This document shows positions 8,796 through 17,184 of a stretch of 64,000 bases of DNA, piece by piece. This stretch comes from Bacillus salacetis (GTDB lineage Bacteria; Bacillota; Bacilli; Bacillales; Bacillaceae_B): positions 1-64,000 of the forward strand of contig NZ_QXIR01000005.1 in assembly GCF_003581585.1 (NCBI RefSeq), in the 5' to 3' direction. The position numbers were made by a program, and so were the translations under genes. The notes below the pieces were generated by a model. That model was given only the letters and a program-made list of their open reading frames with translations. It made no database searches and was not told the origin of the DNA. Position 1 is the stretch's first letter. Every line of letters starts with the position of its first letter.

Positions 8796-9269
8796 TTAAT
8801 TCTTTTGCTCACTTACTCCTTCCGGAAGCCAGATCAGCGGGTTTTGACCGAGATCCCTGTCCATATCATAGGTAGCTTTCTCGAACCCCATCTGTTCCCA
8901 AAAACCATGGGATTGGATTCTTGGATTGGTTTTTATAGCCATATTGAAGCTTTTTGCGAAATCCACCAGTACTCTTCCATATCCTTTTTTCTGGTATGCA
9001 GGCAACACTTCCAGTTTCCAGAGCTCAAGATAATTCTGTGGAGGATCGAAATACTGATCATACCGTGAGTCCCTTTCATAAAGACTCATACGTGCAATGA
9101 GAGTATCCCCGAAGTATATCCCGTAAAAAGGGGATTCACTGTTATTTTCAATTATATTGGACTCCAGATCCTCCATCATTGAAAGTTCCTGAACTCCATA
9201 TTCCCTGAACTTCTTGAATTCTTCCAGTGTTTTGTAATTCACTTTAAGCTTTTCGACCTTTACTGTCAT
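8796..9269 (-). CDS. ylbP: GNAT family N-acetyltransferase YlbP
   Basis: A 157-residue GNAT-fold acetyltransferase. The acetyl-CoA binding segment LEVLPAYQKKGYGRVLVDFA is near residues 87-107, with the typical Q/R-x-x-G-x-G/A pattern (QKKGYG). A short C-terminal tail follows, matching B. subtilis YlbP (about 160 aa). The acceptor substrate is unknown. It is convergent with rsfA and divergent from the carboxylase operon across a 257-bp intergenic region. Confidence 0.9.
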   Translation of the reverse strand: MTVKVEKLKVNYKTLEEFKKFREYGVQELSMMEDLESNIIENNSESPFYGIYFGDTLIARMSLYERDSRYDQYFDPPQNYLELWKLEVLPAYQKKGYGRVLVDFAKSFNMAIKTNPRIQSHGFWEQMGFEKATYDMDRDLGQNPLIWLPEGVSEQKN

Positions 9270-9433
9270 AACGGGTACCTCCTGCGCATATGAAATGGAC
9301 AGCTTCTTCTCTGCAAGGATTACAATTGAAATAAGAAAAGAAGATTCTATTCAATCACTTCATCCATTACTATATTTTTAGATTGTGATATTATCATTAT
9401 ATAACAAAAATACAAAAAATTCTGCACTCACGA

Positions 9434-9448
9434 AAGAAAGCGTTTGCA
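9434..9448 (+). promoter_or_regulatory. Candidate catabolite-responsive element (cre) before the carboxylase operon
   Basis: AAGAAAGCGTTTGCA matches the CcpA-binding consensus WTGNAANCGNWNNCW at all fixed positions but one (A for the T at position 2). It lies about 80 bp upstream of the biotin carboxylase start. A role in carbon catabolite control of this acyl-CoA carboxylase is inference. Confidence 0.5.
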
Positions 9449-9526
9449 AATATAGGAGGATTTTTTGTTTTTTTGTAGAAAGTATCTACTAGATTAAGTT
9501 TCATGTTCTAAGAAAGGGGTTATGTT

Positions 9527-10873
9527 GTGCAGAAGATTTTAGTGGCAAACAGGGGAGAAATTGCTTCAAGAATAATCCGTACATGTAAGGAAATGGGAAT
9601 CGAAACGATCGCAATCTATTCAGATGCCGATAAAGATATGCCATATGTGAAGGAAGCTGGAAGTGCATTCAGAATCGGAGAACCGCCAGTGAATAAATCC
9701 TACTTGCAGGCAGATGCCATCCTGGATATCGCAAGCCGGGAAAAGGCAGATGGAATTCATCCTGGTTATGGCCTGTTATCTGAGAATAGCGAATTTGCTG
9801 CGAAGACAAGAGACAGGGGTATTACGTTCATCGGTCCTTCAGCAGAAGTTATGAAAATGATGGGGGATAAGGTTGCAGCAAGGAAGACAATGATGGAGGC
9901 GAAGGTACCGGTTGTGCCCGGTAGTGACGGGGGAGTTGCTTCAATTGAAGAAGCCAAGTCGGTTGCCGGGTCAATCGGGTATCCTGTGATGCTGAAAGCC
10001 AGCAGTGGTGGCGGCGGCATCGGAATGATTCGCTGTAATGATGAGCAAGCGCTCGTTCAAAGCTTCGATTCTACCAAAAACAGGGCAAAAGCCTATTTCG
10101 GACATGATGAAGTATTTCTGGAGAAGTGTATTGATAATGCCAGACACATTGAAATCCAGATTTTTGGTGATGAGAAAGGGAATCTCATTCATCTGTTTGA
10201 AAGAAACTGTTCAGTCCAGAGGCGTAATCAAAAAGTGATTGAAGAGGCACCTTCACCTGATCTATCCCAAAAGGCGAAAGAAAAGATGTATGAGGCGGCA
10301 GTGCGTGCGGGTAAAGCAGTCGGATATTTCAATGCCGGTACGGTTGAATTTATTGTCGACAATGAAGAAAATTTTTATTTCCTGGAAATGAATACCAGGC
10401 TGCAGGTTGAGCATCCGGTTACCGAAAGCATAACGAACCTGGACCTGGTCAAGTGGCAGATACTTGTAAGCCGGGGAGAGGAACTTCCTATACCGAGTCA
10501 GGAAGGAATCCTAAATAGAGGTCATGCAATTGAGTTCCGGGTCTATGCCGAGGATCCTAAGACATTTTTCCCCTCACCGGGAACTATTTCTTCCATTTCT
10601 TGGGGAATCTCAGAAAATGCGCGTATAGACAGTGGTTACGAAGAAGGGAATAATGTGACTCCTTTCTATGATCCGATGATTGCAAAGGTAGTCATACAAG
10701 GCAGCAGCCGTGAAGGATGTATCGCTGAAGCAGTGAAGTTTTTTGAAGGAACCGAAATAGAGGGAGTGAAGACGAACATTCCCCTTTTCAAGGAAATCCT
10801 CGATGAAGAGAGCTTTAAGGACGGCTCATATAATACTGCCTGGCTCAGTTCCAGGACAGCGGTAAGGAAGTAG
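9527..10873 (+). CDS. Biotin carboxylase subunit of an acyl-CoA carboxylase
   Basis: A 448-residue ATP-grasp enzyme that carboxylates the biotin of the carrier protein using ATP and bicarbonate. It starts MQKILVANRGEIASRI and shows the ATP-binding glycine loop (KASSGGGGIGM, about 155-165) and the conserved EMNTRLQVEHPVTE near residue 290. The start is GTG 9527 with AAGGGG seven nt upstream. It is followed by separate carrier and carboxyltransferase genes. This looks like the YngH-type enzyme of B. subtilis rather than the fatty-acid accC, because its partner is a PccB-type carboxyltransferase. Substrate not determinable from sequence. Confidence 0.93.
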   Translation: MQKILVANRGEIASRIIRTCKEMGIETIAIYSDADKDMPYVKEAGSAFRIGEPPVNKSYLQADAILDIASREKADGIHPGYGLLSENSEFAAKTRDRGITFIGPSAEVMKMMGDKVAARKTMMEAKVPVVPGSDGGVASIEEAKSVAGSIGYPVMLKASSGGGGIGMIRCNDEQALVQSFDSTKNRAKAYFGHDEVFLEKCIDNARHIEIQIFGDEKGNLIHLFERNCSVQRRNQKVIEEAPSPDLSQKAKEKMYEAAVRAGKAVGYFNAGTVEFIVDNEENFYFLEMNTRLQVEHPVTESITNLDLVKWQILVSRGEELPIPSQEGILNRGHAIEFRVYAEDPKTFFPSPGTISSISWGISENARIDSGYEEGNNVTPFYDPMIAKVVIQGSSREGCIAEAVKFFEGTEIEGVKTNIPLFKEILDEESFKDGSYNTAWLSSRTAVRK

Positions 10874-10905
10874 AGAAAAATGAGATTAATTAGGAGGAAC
10901 GAAAT

Positions 10906-11118
10906 ATGAAAGAAATCACAGCATCAATGGCAGGCACAGTATTAAATGTTTTAGTGGAAAGCGGGGCAGAGGTCAATGGCGGAGACACCATCCTTATGCT
11001 TGAATCAATGAAAATGGAGATCCCGGTAGAGGCAGAAGCATCGGGGAAAGTTTCCGAAATAAAGGTGAGCGCAGGGGATTTTGTTAACGAAGGCGATGTC
11101 CTCATTACATTTGAATAA
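10906..11118 (+). CDS. Biotin/lipoyl attachment (carboxyl carrier) protein
   Basis: A minimal 70-residue biotinyl domain. The biotinylation motif ESMKMEI is present with target Lys36, placed midway between two symmetrical hairpin halves. It resembles the small carrier YngHB of B. subtilis and lacks the long N-terminal part of fatty-acid AccB. A strong TAGGAGG site lies 11 nt before the ATG. It sits 32 bp after the biotin carboxylase and 76 bp before the carboxyltransferase in one operon. Confidence 0.93.
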   Translation: MKEITASMAGTVLNVLVESGAEVNGGDTILMLESMKMEIPVEAEASGKVSEIKVSAGDFVNEGDVLITFE

Positions 11119-11194
11119 TTCATAAGTACTTTTGGAAACTGCCGGTCAGGAAGGGAGTCCTGATTGGCAGCTGATCACGAAGGGGGAAATTTTA

Positions 11195-12733
11195 GTGAGT
11201 CAAAAAACATACGAACATGTACTGGAAGGGAAAAGGGAGGAAATATCCGGCGGAGGCCATCCAAAATATCATGAAAAATTGAAGGAGCAAAACAAGCTAT
11301 TTGTCAGGGACAGATTGAATTTATTATTCGATAACGGCGAATATCAGGAAGATGGTATGTTTGCCAATTGCCAGGAGGAAGGACTTCCGGCTGACGGGGT
11401 AGTGACTGCGACAGGGAAAATCGGCGGCCGGACAGTTTGTGTAATGGCAAATGATTCGACCGTCAAAGCCGGCTCTTGGGGAGCCAGGACTGTTGAAAAG
11501 ATTATCCGTATCCAGGAAACGGCCTTGAACTTGAAAGTGCCGATTCTCTATCTTGTTGATTCGGCTGGAGCCAGGATTACCGATCAGCTCGAAATGTTCC
11601 CAAACCGAAGAGGCGCAGGAAAGATTTTTCATAATCAGGTGAAAATGTCAGGCATGGTTCCGCAAATCTGTCTGTTGTTTGGTCCTTCTGCGGCAGGCGG
11701 TGCATACATACCTGCCTTCTGTGACATCGTCATAATGGTGGACGGAAATGCTTCCATGTATTTAGGTTCGCCGCGGATGGCTGAGAAAGTTATCGGTGAG
11801 AAAGTGACACTTGAAGAAATGGGCGGAGCGAGAATGCATTGTTCTGTGAGCGGCGTCGGGGACATGCTGGCTTATTCTGAGGAAGAAGCGATCAAAGCAG
11901 CGAAGGATTATCTTGCCTACTTTCCGGCAAACTACCTTCAGAAACCTGCTGGTATCGAAAGCGTGAAACCTAAAGAAGGAAGGACATTGGAACAAATCAT
12001 ACCTGAGCATCAAAACGCACCTTTTGATATGTATGAGTGCATCGATTCCTTGATTGACGAAGGAAGTTTCTTTGAAATGAAGAAGTTGTTTGCTCAGGAA
12101 ATCGTTACAGGATTTGCCCGCATAGATGGCAAGCCTGTAGGAATAATTGCGAATCAGCCAAAAGTGAAGGGCGGAGTGCTTTTTGTCGACTCTGCCGATA
12201 AAGCAGCAAAATTCATTACTTTGTGTGATGCCTTCTCCATTCCTTTGCTCTTCCTTGCCGATGTTCCAGGCTTCATGATTGGAACCAAAGTGGAAAGGGC
12301 GGGAATCATCAGGCATGGAGCTAAACTTATCGCAGCAATGAGCTCAGCTACAGTGCCAAAGATTTCTGTCATTGTCAGAAAAGCATATGGAGCAGGTTTA
12401 TACGCGATGGCCGGTCCTGCTTTTGAACCAGATGTATGTATCGCCCTTCCAACTGCCCAAATTGCAGTAATGGGTCCTGAGGCTGCAGTGAATGCGGTCT
12501 ATTCGAACAAAATTCAGGCCATTGAAGACCCGAAAGAGAGAATTGCCTATGTCCAGGAGAAGCAGAAAGAATACAAGGAACACATCGATATCTATAAACT
12601 TGCTTCTGAAATGATTGTAGACGAAATCACAGGGCCGAACGAGCTTCGAGGTGTGCTTATAGAGCGCTTTAAGATCTATGAAACGAAAGAAGTCGAATTC
12701 AGTACTCGAAAACATCCGGTATATCCGGTCTGA
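11195..12733 (+). CDS. Acyl-CoA carboxyltransferase subunit (PccB/YngE type)
   Basis: A 512-residue carboxyltransferase of the propionyl/methylcrotonyl-CoA carboxylase beta family, with the N half binding acyl-CoA and the C half binding biotin. Visible are YLVDSAGARITDQ, the oxyanion glycines FGPSAAGGAY, and the second-half DVPGFMIGTKVERAG. Start: the frame opens at 11132, but GTG 11195 has AAGGGGGA eight nt upstream and gives the family length. It is the third gene of the carboxylase operon and ends in a terminator. Methylmalonyl-CoA decarboxylase alpha is an alternative name for similar proteins, but the biotin carboxylase neighbour favours carboxylase. Confidence 0.92.
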   Translation: MSQKTYEHVLEGKREEISGGGHPKYHEKLKEQNKLFVRDRLNLLFDNGEYQEDGMFANCQEEGLPADGVVTATGKIGGRTVCVMANDSTVKAGSWGARTVEKIIRIQETALNLKVPILYLVDSAGARITDQLEMFPNRRGAGKIFHNQVKMSGMVPQICLLFGPSAAGGAYIPAFCDIVIMVDGNASMYLGSPRMAEKVIGEKVTLEEMGGARMHCSVSGVGDMLAYSEEEAIKAAKDYLAYFPANYLQKPAGIESVKPKEGRTLEQIIPEHQNAPFDMYECIDSLIDEGSFFEMKKLFAQEIVTGFARIDGKPVGIIANQPKVKGGVLFVDSADKAAKFITLCDAFSIPLLFLADVPGFMIGTKVERAGIIRHGAKLIAAMSSATVPKISVIVRKAYGAGLYAMAGPAFEPDVCIALPTAQIAVMGPEAAVNAVYSNKIQAIEDPKERIAYVQEKQKEYKEHIDIYKLASEMIVDEITGPNELRGVLIERFKIYETKEVEFSTRKHPVYPV

Positions 12734-12742
12734 CCATTGGGG

Positions 12743-12781
12743 AGCCAACCTGCAGATAGAGAATCTGAGGTTGGCTTTTTT
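12743..12781 (+). terminator. Terminator after the carboxylase operon
   Basis: AGCCAACCT pairs with AGGTTGGCT; an inner CAGAT/ATCTG extends the stem, and a T-run follows directly. Confidence 0.92.
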
Positions 12782-12865
12782 AGGTGCCAAACCATTTCAT
12801 CTGCAAAGAGTCAATGGTAGAATATTCTTATAACTATTATTATGGACGGGATTGAGGGGATGCAC

Positions 12866-13759
12866 ATGAAAGTAGGGATAATCGGCGGCGGGGCAATCGG
12901 CCTGCTTTTTGCTGCTAATCTCGGTAAAATGTATGATGTTACACTATACGTGAAAAGAACCGCTCAAAAAGACTCCATAAACAGCAAGGGAATCACCCTC
13001 TGCTATCAGGAGCAAAAGGAAGTGACCTGGATCAAGGCTGAAAGTGAATTCACCGCCTTATCACAAAATGACCTGCTCATCATCGCTGTTAAGCAATATC
13101 ACTTAGCTGATATCACCGAGACCATCAGGAAACTCCCGATTGACCTTCCACTCTTGTTCTTGCAGAATGGAATCGGGCATATTGAACTGCTGAACAATCT
13201 GCCACATTCCAATCTGTATGTAGGAACCGTCGAACATGGTGCACTAAAGGTTTCGGAATCGAAAGTTGCCCATAAAGGAAGGGGTAAGACCAACATCGCG
13301 ATTTTTAAAGGCAGTGATGGATTGCCCGGCAAGTTATCGAATGAATGCGTTGATTTCCCTTTCGTCATTATGCCGGATTATGAAATGATGCTTTTGGAGA
13401 AGCTGGCAATCAATGCCGTCATCAACCCTTTGACTGCTGTCCTGGGGGTGCGGAACGGGAAATTGATTGAGAATGATGAGTTTGAATACCTTGCTCGAGC
13501 GGTTTTTGAAGAAATCTGCCTTTTGTATCCAAAGCTGAATGAGGTAATTAGTTTCAATGACATTAAAGCGGTAGCATTCAATACACGCGGGAACACTTCT
13601 TCCATGCTGGCTGATCTTCAGGCGGACAGACAAACGGAAATAGACGCAATATTGGGGGCAGTAATCGCCAGGGCGGACCAAGACCAAGTGCCGATTTCAT
13701 TCATCCGCTATTTATACAAGATGGTTAAAGGTCTGGATGTTGAAAGGAGGAAAGGATAA
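12866..13759 (+). CDS. panE: 2-dehydropantoate 2-reductase
   Basis: NADPH-dependent ketopantoate reductase, making pantoate for pantothenate and CoA. The N-terminal Rossmann motif GIIGGGAIGLLFA is at residues 3-15. The family's C-terminal helical domain follows, with the Lys of LEKLAINAVINPL. Of three in-frame ATGs (12842, 12860, 12866), the last has GAGGGG six nt upstream and gives 297 aa, as in B. subtilis YlbQ. The DUF3397 gene starts right at its stop codon, so the two are likely translationally coupled. Confidence 0.92.
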   Translation: MKVGIIGGGAIGLLFAANLGKMYDVTLYVKRTAQKDSINSKGITLCYQEQKEVTWIKAESEFTALSQNDLLIIAVKQYHLADITETIRKLPIDLPLLFLQNGIGHIELLNNLPHSNLYVGTVEHGALKVSESKVAHKGRGKTNIAIFKGSDGLPGKLSNECVDFPFVIMPDYEMMLLEKLAINAVINPLTAVLGVRNGKLIENDEFEYLARAVFEEICLLYPKLNEVISFNDIKAVAFNTRGNTSSMLADLQADRQTEIDAILGAVIARADQDQVPISFIRYLYKMVKGLDVERRKG

Positions 13760-14146
13760 TTGTCATCTTTTATCTCGGGAGTTGCTGCCATTTTCACTCT
13801 CGCCCCTTTCTTAGGATATTTGGCTGCTTTCATAATAATGAAACAACTCAGCGGGAACCACAGGAAAGCAGTGAATGCTGCCGTTAATATTACAACTTTT
13901 CTCCTGATCATCTCGGTGCACTTCATTATACTGGCTATTTGGGATAAAGCGCTGGTATGGGTGCTTTTGCTTATACTTCTTATCGGTACCGGTATCCTGT
14001 CGATTATCCACTGGAAGGTTAAAGAGGAAATAGTGTTCCGTAAAGTGATAAAAGGTGGATGGAGGCTCAGTTTTCTATTATTCTCCACTGCTTACATCGT
14101 TCTTCTTTTTTACGGAATCGCTTCAAGGATAGCCCAAACATTCTAA
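13760..14146 (+). CDS. DUF3397 family membrane protein
   Basis: A 128-residue protein with four predicted transmembrane helices and no recognised catalytic residues. It resembles the DUF3397 proteins coded just before bshC in Firmicutes, and its function is unknown. The start is TTG 13760, immediately after the panE TAA, with AAAGGAGG nine nt upstream inside panE. Confidence 0.8.
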   Translation: MSSFISGVAAIFTLAPFLGYLAAFIIMKQLSGNHRKAVNAAVNITTFLLIISVHFIILAIWDKALVWVLLLILLIGTGILSIIHWKVKEEIVFRKVIKGGWRLSFLLFSTAYIVLLFYGIASRIAQTF

Positions 14147-14235
14147 AACAAATCATCAGGCAAGTTTTTTCCTTTTATTGTTGTGGAATGCTATACTACG
14201 AACAGTAAAAGATGGAAGAAAAGGAGTCATTTAAT

Positions 14236-15855
14236 ATGGAACTGGAAAGCCTATACATTCCAGCAACAAATCGTTTTGCTTCATTGTACTTACAGCAGCA
14301 GCCGCCGGTAACTTCTTTTTTTCATTACAACCTTGGTGATCCGAATCTGTTTGAAAATAGAGTCGCAGACTTGAAGAAGAGGGATTTCCCCAGGCAAGCA
14401 TTGGCAGAGGTGATCGAAGGGTACATGGAATCATTCCCTTCCAGCAAAGAAGTTGAGGATTCACTGGGTAAGCTGAGAGAAGATGCTTCAGTAATTATCG
14501 GAGGCCAGCAGGCGGGACTGTTAACTGGACCGCTCTATACGATACATAAAGTCATTTCCATTATAAAGCTTGCTAAAGAGCAGGAAAAGAAAATAAATTC
14601 CCCGGTTATTCCCGTTTTCTGGGTTGCCGGTGAGGATCATGATTATCAGGAAATCAATCACATCTTCACTAAACACCAGGGGCGACTTGAGAAAGTGGGT
14701 TACCCGGAACGTTTGGTTGACAAAAGGATGACCAGTGAGTTCATCTATGAAAAAGAAACCATGCGCAAATGGGTGAATCAAGTGATCCATCATTTAGGTG
14801 AAACGGAATTTACACAGGACATTTTAATCGATCTGGAAGATGCTATTGAAAGCTGTAATTCTATTGTAGATTTCTTCAGCCATATCATCATGTCGCTGTT
14901 CAAGGATTACGGCCTGCTCATCATTGATTCTGCTTATCCTCCACTGCGGGAATTGGAGAAGCCTTTTTTCCTTCAATTAATAGAAGGCAGCGGCTCAATA
15001 ACTGAAAAGGTAAAGACCCAGCAGGAAGTAATCTCAGGTGAGGGATTTTCTCTTACAATTGATATGAAAGATCATGCTGCCAACCTGTTCGTCACTGAAA
15101 ATGGAGAACGGATCCTCCTTGAGAAAGAAGGGGAATATTTCCGGGGGAAGAATGGAGAATTCCATTATTCCCAAAGACAGCTCGAAGAAATTCTTCATTC
15201 AGATCCTCACAGATTCAGCAATAATGTCGTGACAAGGCCATTAATGCAGGAATGGCTCTTCCCGACCCTCGCATTCATAGCTGGTCCCGGTGAGATAGCC
15301 TACTGGGGTGAACTCAAGCAGGCGTTCGAATGGGCGGGCTTCAAGATGCCGCCGATAGTCCCGAGACTGAACTTGACGTTCCTTGAGCGGGATACCGCTA
15401 AGATCATCGACGACCTGGAACTTTCACTTCATACAATCCTTTTACAAGGAGTGGAGACAGAAAAGCAAAGCTATTGGGATTCTGTAAAAGATGTTACTCT
15501 TGAAACAAGCATTGATGATGCGGAAAGGGCACTCAGAGAATCCTATGAAGAAATCATTCCTAAAGCCGCAATCATTGATAAAGGATTGGAGAGCATCATA
15601 GAAAAGAACCTAGCGTTTCATAAACAGCAATTTGATTATCTGAGATTGAAAACAGAGAAGTCTTTGAAAAGTAAGCATCAATTGAAACTCGGAAAGTACG
15701 ATAGCGTCCAGGCGTCATTGAGGCCGGATGGATCCCCGCAGGAGAGGATCTGGAATTTGTATTATTTCATGAACCGCTATGGAACGGACTTCGTCAGCGA
15801 GTTAATGCAGCTGCCATTGGAATTCGACGGTAAGCATAAAGTCATAAAAATTTAA
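14236..15855 (+). CDS. bshC: Bacillithiol biosynthesis cysteine-adding enzyme BshC
   Basis: Joins cysteine to glucosaminyl-malate in the last step of bacillithiol synthesis, the main low-molecular-weight thiol of Bacilli (B. subtilis YllA). The Rossmann-like core carries SVIIGGQQAGLLTGPLYTIHK near residues 85-105 and VFWVAGEDHDYQEIN near 130. A C-terminal coiled coil follows. Starting at ATG 14236, with AAGGAG ten nt upstream, gives 539 aa, the B. subtilis length; the ATG at 14212 lacks a site. It precedes the repeat-rich gap before mraZ. Confidence 0.95.
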   Translation: MELESLYIPATNRFASLYLQQQPPVTSFFHYNLGDPNLFENRVADLKKRDFPRQALAEVIEGYMESFPSSKEVEDSLGKLREDASVIIGGQQAGLLTGPLYTIHKVISIIKLAKEQEKKINSPVIPVFWVAGEDHDYQEINHIFTKHQGRLEKVGYPERLVDKRMTSEFIYEKETMRKWVNQVIHHLGETEFTQDILIDLEDAIESCNSIVDFFSHIIMSLFKDYGLLIIDSAYPPLRELEKPFFLQLIEGSGSITEKVKTQQEVISGEGFSLTIDMKDHAANLFVTENGERILLEKEGEYFRGKNGEFHYSQRQLEEILHSDPHRFSNNVVTRPLMQEWLFPTLAFIAGPGEIAYWGELKQAFEWAGFKMPPIVPRLNLTFLERDTAKIIDDLELSLHTILLQGVETEKQSYWDSVKDVTLETSIDDAERALRESYEEIIPKAAIIDKGLESIIEKNLAFHKQQFDYLRLKTEKSLKSKHQLKLGKYDSVQASLRPDGSPQERIWNLYYFMNRYGTDFVSELMQLPLEFDGKHKVIKI

Positions 15856-15903
15856 AGCTGCAAAAAAGAAGGTGACCTCACAAAGGCCACTGAAAAAGTC
15901 CAC

Positions 15904-15954
15904 AATCCAAAAGGCAGAATCGGTCAGTTCAAAAACGATTCTGCCTTTTGGATT
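15904..15954. repeat. Long perfect hairpin downstream of bshC
   Basis: A 19-bp perfect inverted repeat (AATCCAAAAGGCAGAATCG and its complement) with a 13-nt loop lies 49 bp after the bshC stop. The 3' arm is T-rich but is not followed by a T-run. It could end the bshC transcript or be part of a mobile-element remnant; CACTGAAAAAGTCC just upstream looks like an insertion-sequence edge, which is a suspicion only. Confidence 0.6.
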
Positions 15955-15985
15955 TCGTGTTGTATGAGAAGTGGTGATTTCCGTT

Positions 15986-16130
15986 TCAGGCGTTCGACTC
16001 CGCGGGGCTGGCGGTGAGCCTCCTCAGCTTCGCTTGCGGGGTTACGCTCCAGTGGGTGGGTAACCCTGGACTGACCTGTCACGCTAATCCCGCAAGAGGT
16101 CACTCACCTGCCACTCCAATCAGCGTGGCT
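15986..16130. repeat. Dispersed intergenic repeat with imperfect dyad symmetry
   Basis: GC-rich block starting GGCGTTCGACTCCGCGGGGC and ending near CCACTCCAATCAGCG. Its two ends are related as an imperfect inverted repeat (TGGCGGTGAGCCTC against GAGGTCACTCACCTGCCA). Base composition is clearly more GC-rich than the flanks. I recall closely similar sequences as dispersed intergenic repeats in Bacillus genomes. No coding frame is credible here. Confidence 0.5.
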
Positions 16131-16299
16131 AAATAATAATAATGACGATATTGTATGCAATTATAATTACTAAACAACATAAATTGTTGTTGAATGGATG
16201 AAAACAACAGTAGGTGTCTACCCGGTTTTTGCTTACTCCATTCTACCTGGCCGCACTTTCCGTATAACTATATGTTCTGCCTTGCAGACATACATAGAA
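16131..16299. other. AT-rich spacer, nothing recognised
   Basis: This stretch lies between the repeat and an orphan terminator. It holds a small AACAACA/TGTTGTT hairpin near 16172 and no credible gene. Confidence 0.4.
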
Positions 16300-16345
16300 A
16301 AAAGCCGACTGTCCTTCCTTTTTGGAAGAAGAGTCGGCTTTTTCT
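16300..16345 (+). terminator. Orphan terminator upstream of mraZ
   Basis: AAAAGCCGACT pairs with AGTCGGCTTTT; an inner CTTCC/GGAAG stem closes a 5-nt T loop, and T residues follow. No gene is seen right upstream, so it either insulates the mraZ operon or ends a non-coding transcript. Confidence 0.8.
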
Positions 16346-16523
16346 TTAAATCAGGCTCTGAAAAATCTAATGATTTCAGTGCCCTCATCTCAGATCCCTT
16401 CTTTTTTGCTTTTTTTCCGGCAGTACCTGTCGGGATGACCAAAAACAGGGTGTGATTCCTTCACGAGTTGTAATGAGTGGAAAAGCTCTAAAAACCTCAT
16501 CTTGCCGGTTGGCCATTTCATTT

Positions 16524-16668
16524 CCCCCACGTATCCCCACCTTGGTAAAAACCTTTTAAAAAAGAGTGATGAAACATGCAGGAATTCTTGTAAAGAAAAA
16601 GAAATTATTTATATGTGGTGAAAAGTGGGGGAATGTGGTACATTTGTGTTAGAAAGTGGGGGCAGTGG
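16524..16668 (+). promoter_or_regulatory. GTGGGG repeat cluster before mraZ, candidate MraZ binding sites
   Basis: Two identical AAAGTGGGGG decamers occur at 16622-16631 and 16653-16662, 31 bp apart, each followed by a GTGG. An inverted pair (CCCCCAC at 16524 and CCCCAC at 16535) lies 85-100 bp further up. MraZ is known to bind direct TGGG-type repeats in its own promoter, so autoregulation is a reasonable inference. A clear -35/-10 pair was not identified. Confidence 0.55.
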
Positions 16669-16670
16669 AT

Positions 16671-17102
16671 ATGTTCATGGGCGAATATCAACATAACATT
16701 GATAATAAAGGCCGTTTAATCGTCCCTTCAAAATTCAGGGAGCATCTTGGTGATGCCTTTGTTTTGACCCGTGGACTCGATCAATGTTTATTTGGGTATC
16801 CGCTTGAGGAATGGAGAGCATTAGAGGAAAAGCTTAAATCTCTCCCGCTGACCAAGAAAGACGCACGTGCTTTCACCCGGTTTTTCTTTTCCGGTGCAAC
16901 TGAATGTGACCTGGATAAGACCGGAAGGATCAATATCCCCTCCACACTAACGGGGTATGCAAAGCTTGACAAAGAATGTGTAGTATTGGGAGTTTCCAAT
17001 CGGATTGAGATTTGGAGTAAGGCTTTATGGGAAGACTATTTCTCACAGTCAGAAGATTCCTTTGCAGAAATCGCTGAAAATATGATTGATTTTGATATTT
17101 GA
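16671..17102 (+). CDS. mraZ: Transcriptional regulator MraZ
   Basis: A 143-residue protein with two AbrB/SpoVT-like halves, each carrying a DxxGR motif (DNKGRL near 14, DKTGRI near 85). It forms an octamer that binds repeated sites at the head of the dcw cluster and controls it. The frame opens at TTG/GTG codons upstream, but ATG 16671 gives the conserved MFMGEYQH start and the B. subtilis length. It is followed by rsmH after 82 bp. Confidence 0.95.
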   Translation: MFMGEYQHNIDNKGRLIVPSKFREHLGDAFVLTRGLDQCLFGYPLEEWRALEEKLKSLPLTKKDARAFTRFFFSGATECDLDKTGRINIPSTLTGYAKLDKECVVLGVSNRIEIWSKALWEDYFSQSEDSFAEIAENMIDFDI

Positions 17103-17184
17103 TCAGTTCTGCAAAAAACAACAAGCTTTTTGGAAATAGACTTTGCTTACTAAACTTGCAGTTCGATTGGAAAGGTGAATCAGA

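Noticed and set aside
16198-16455. Small protein upstream of mraZ
   Set aside because: The frame runs straight through an intrinsic terminator hairpin and has no ribosome binding site.
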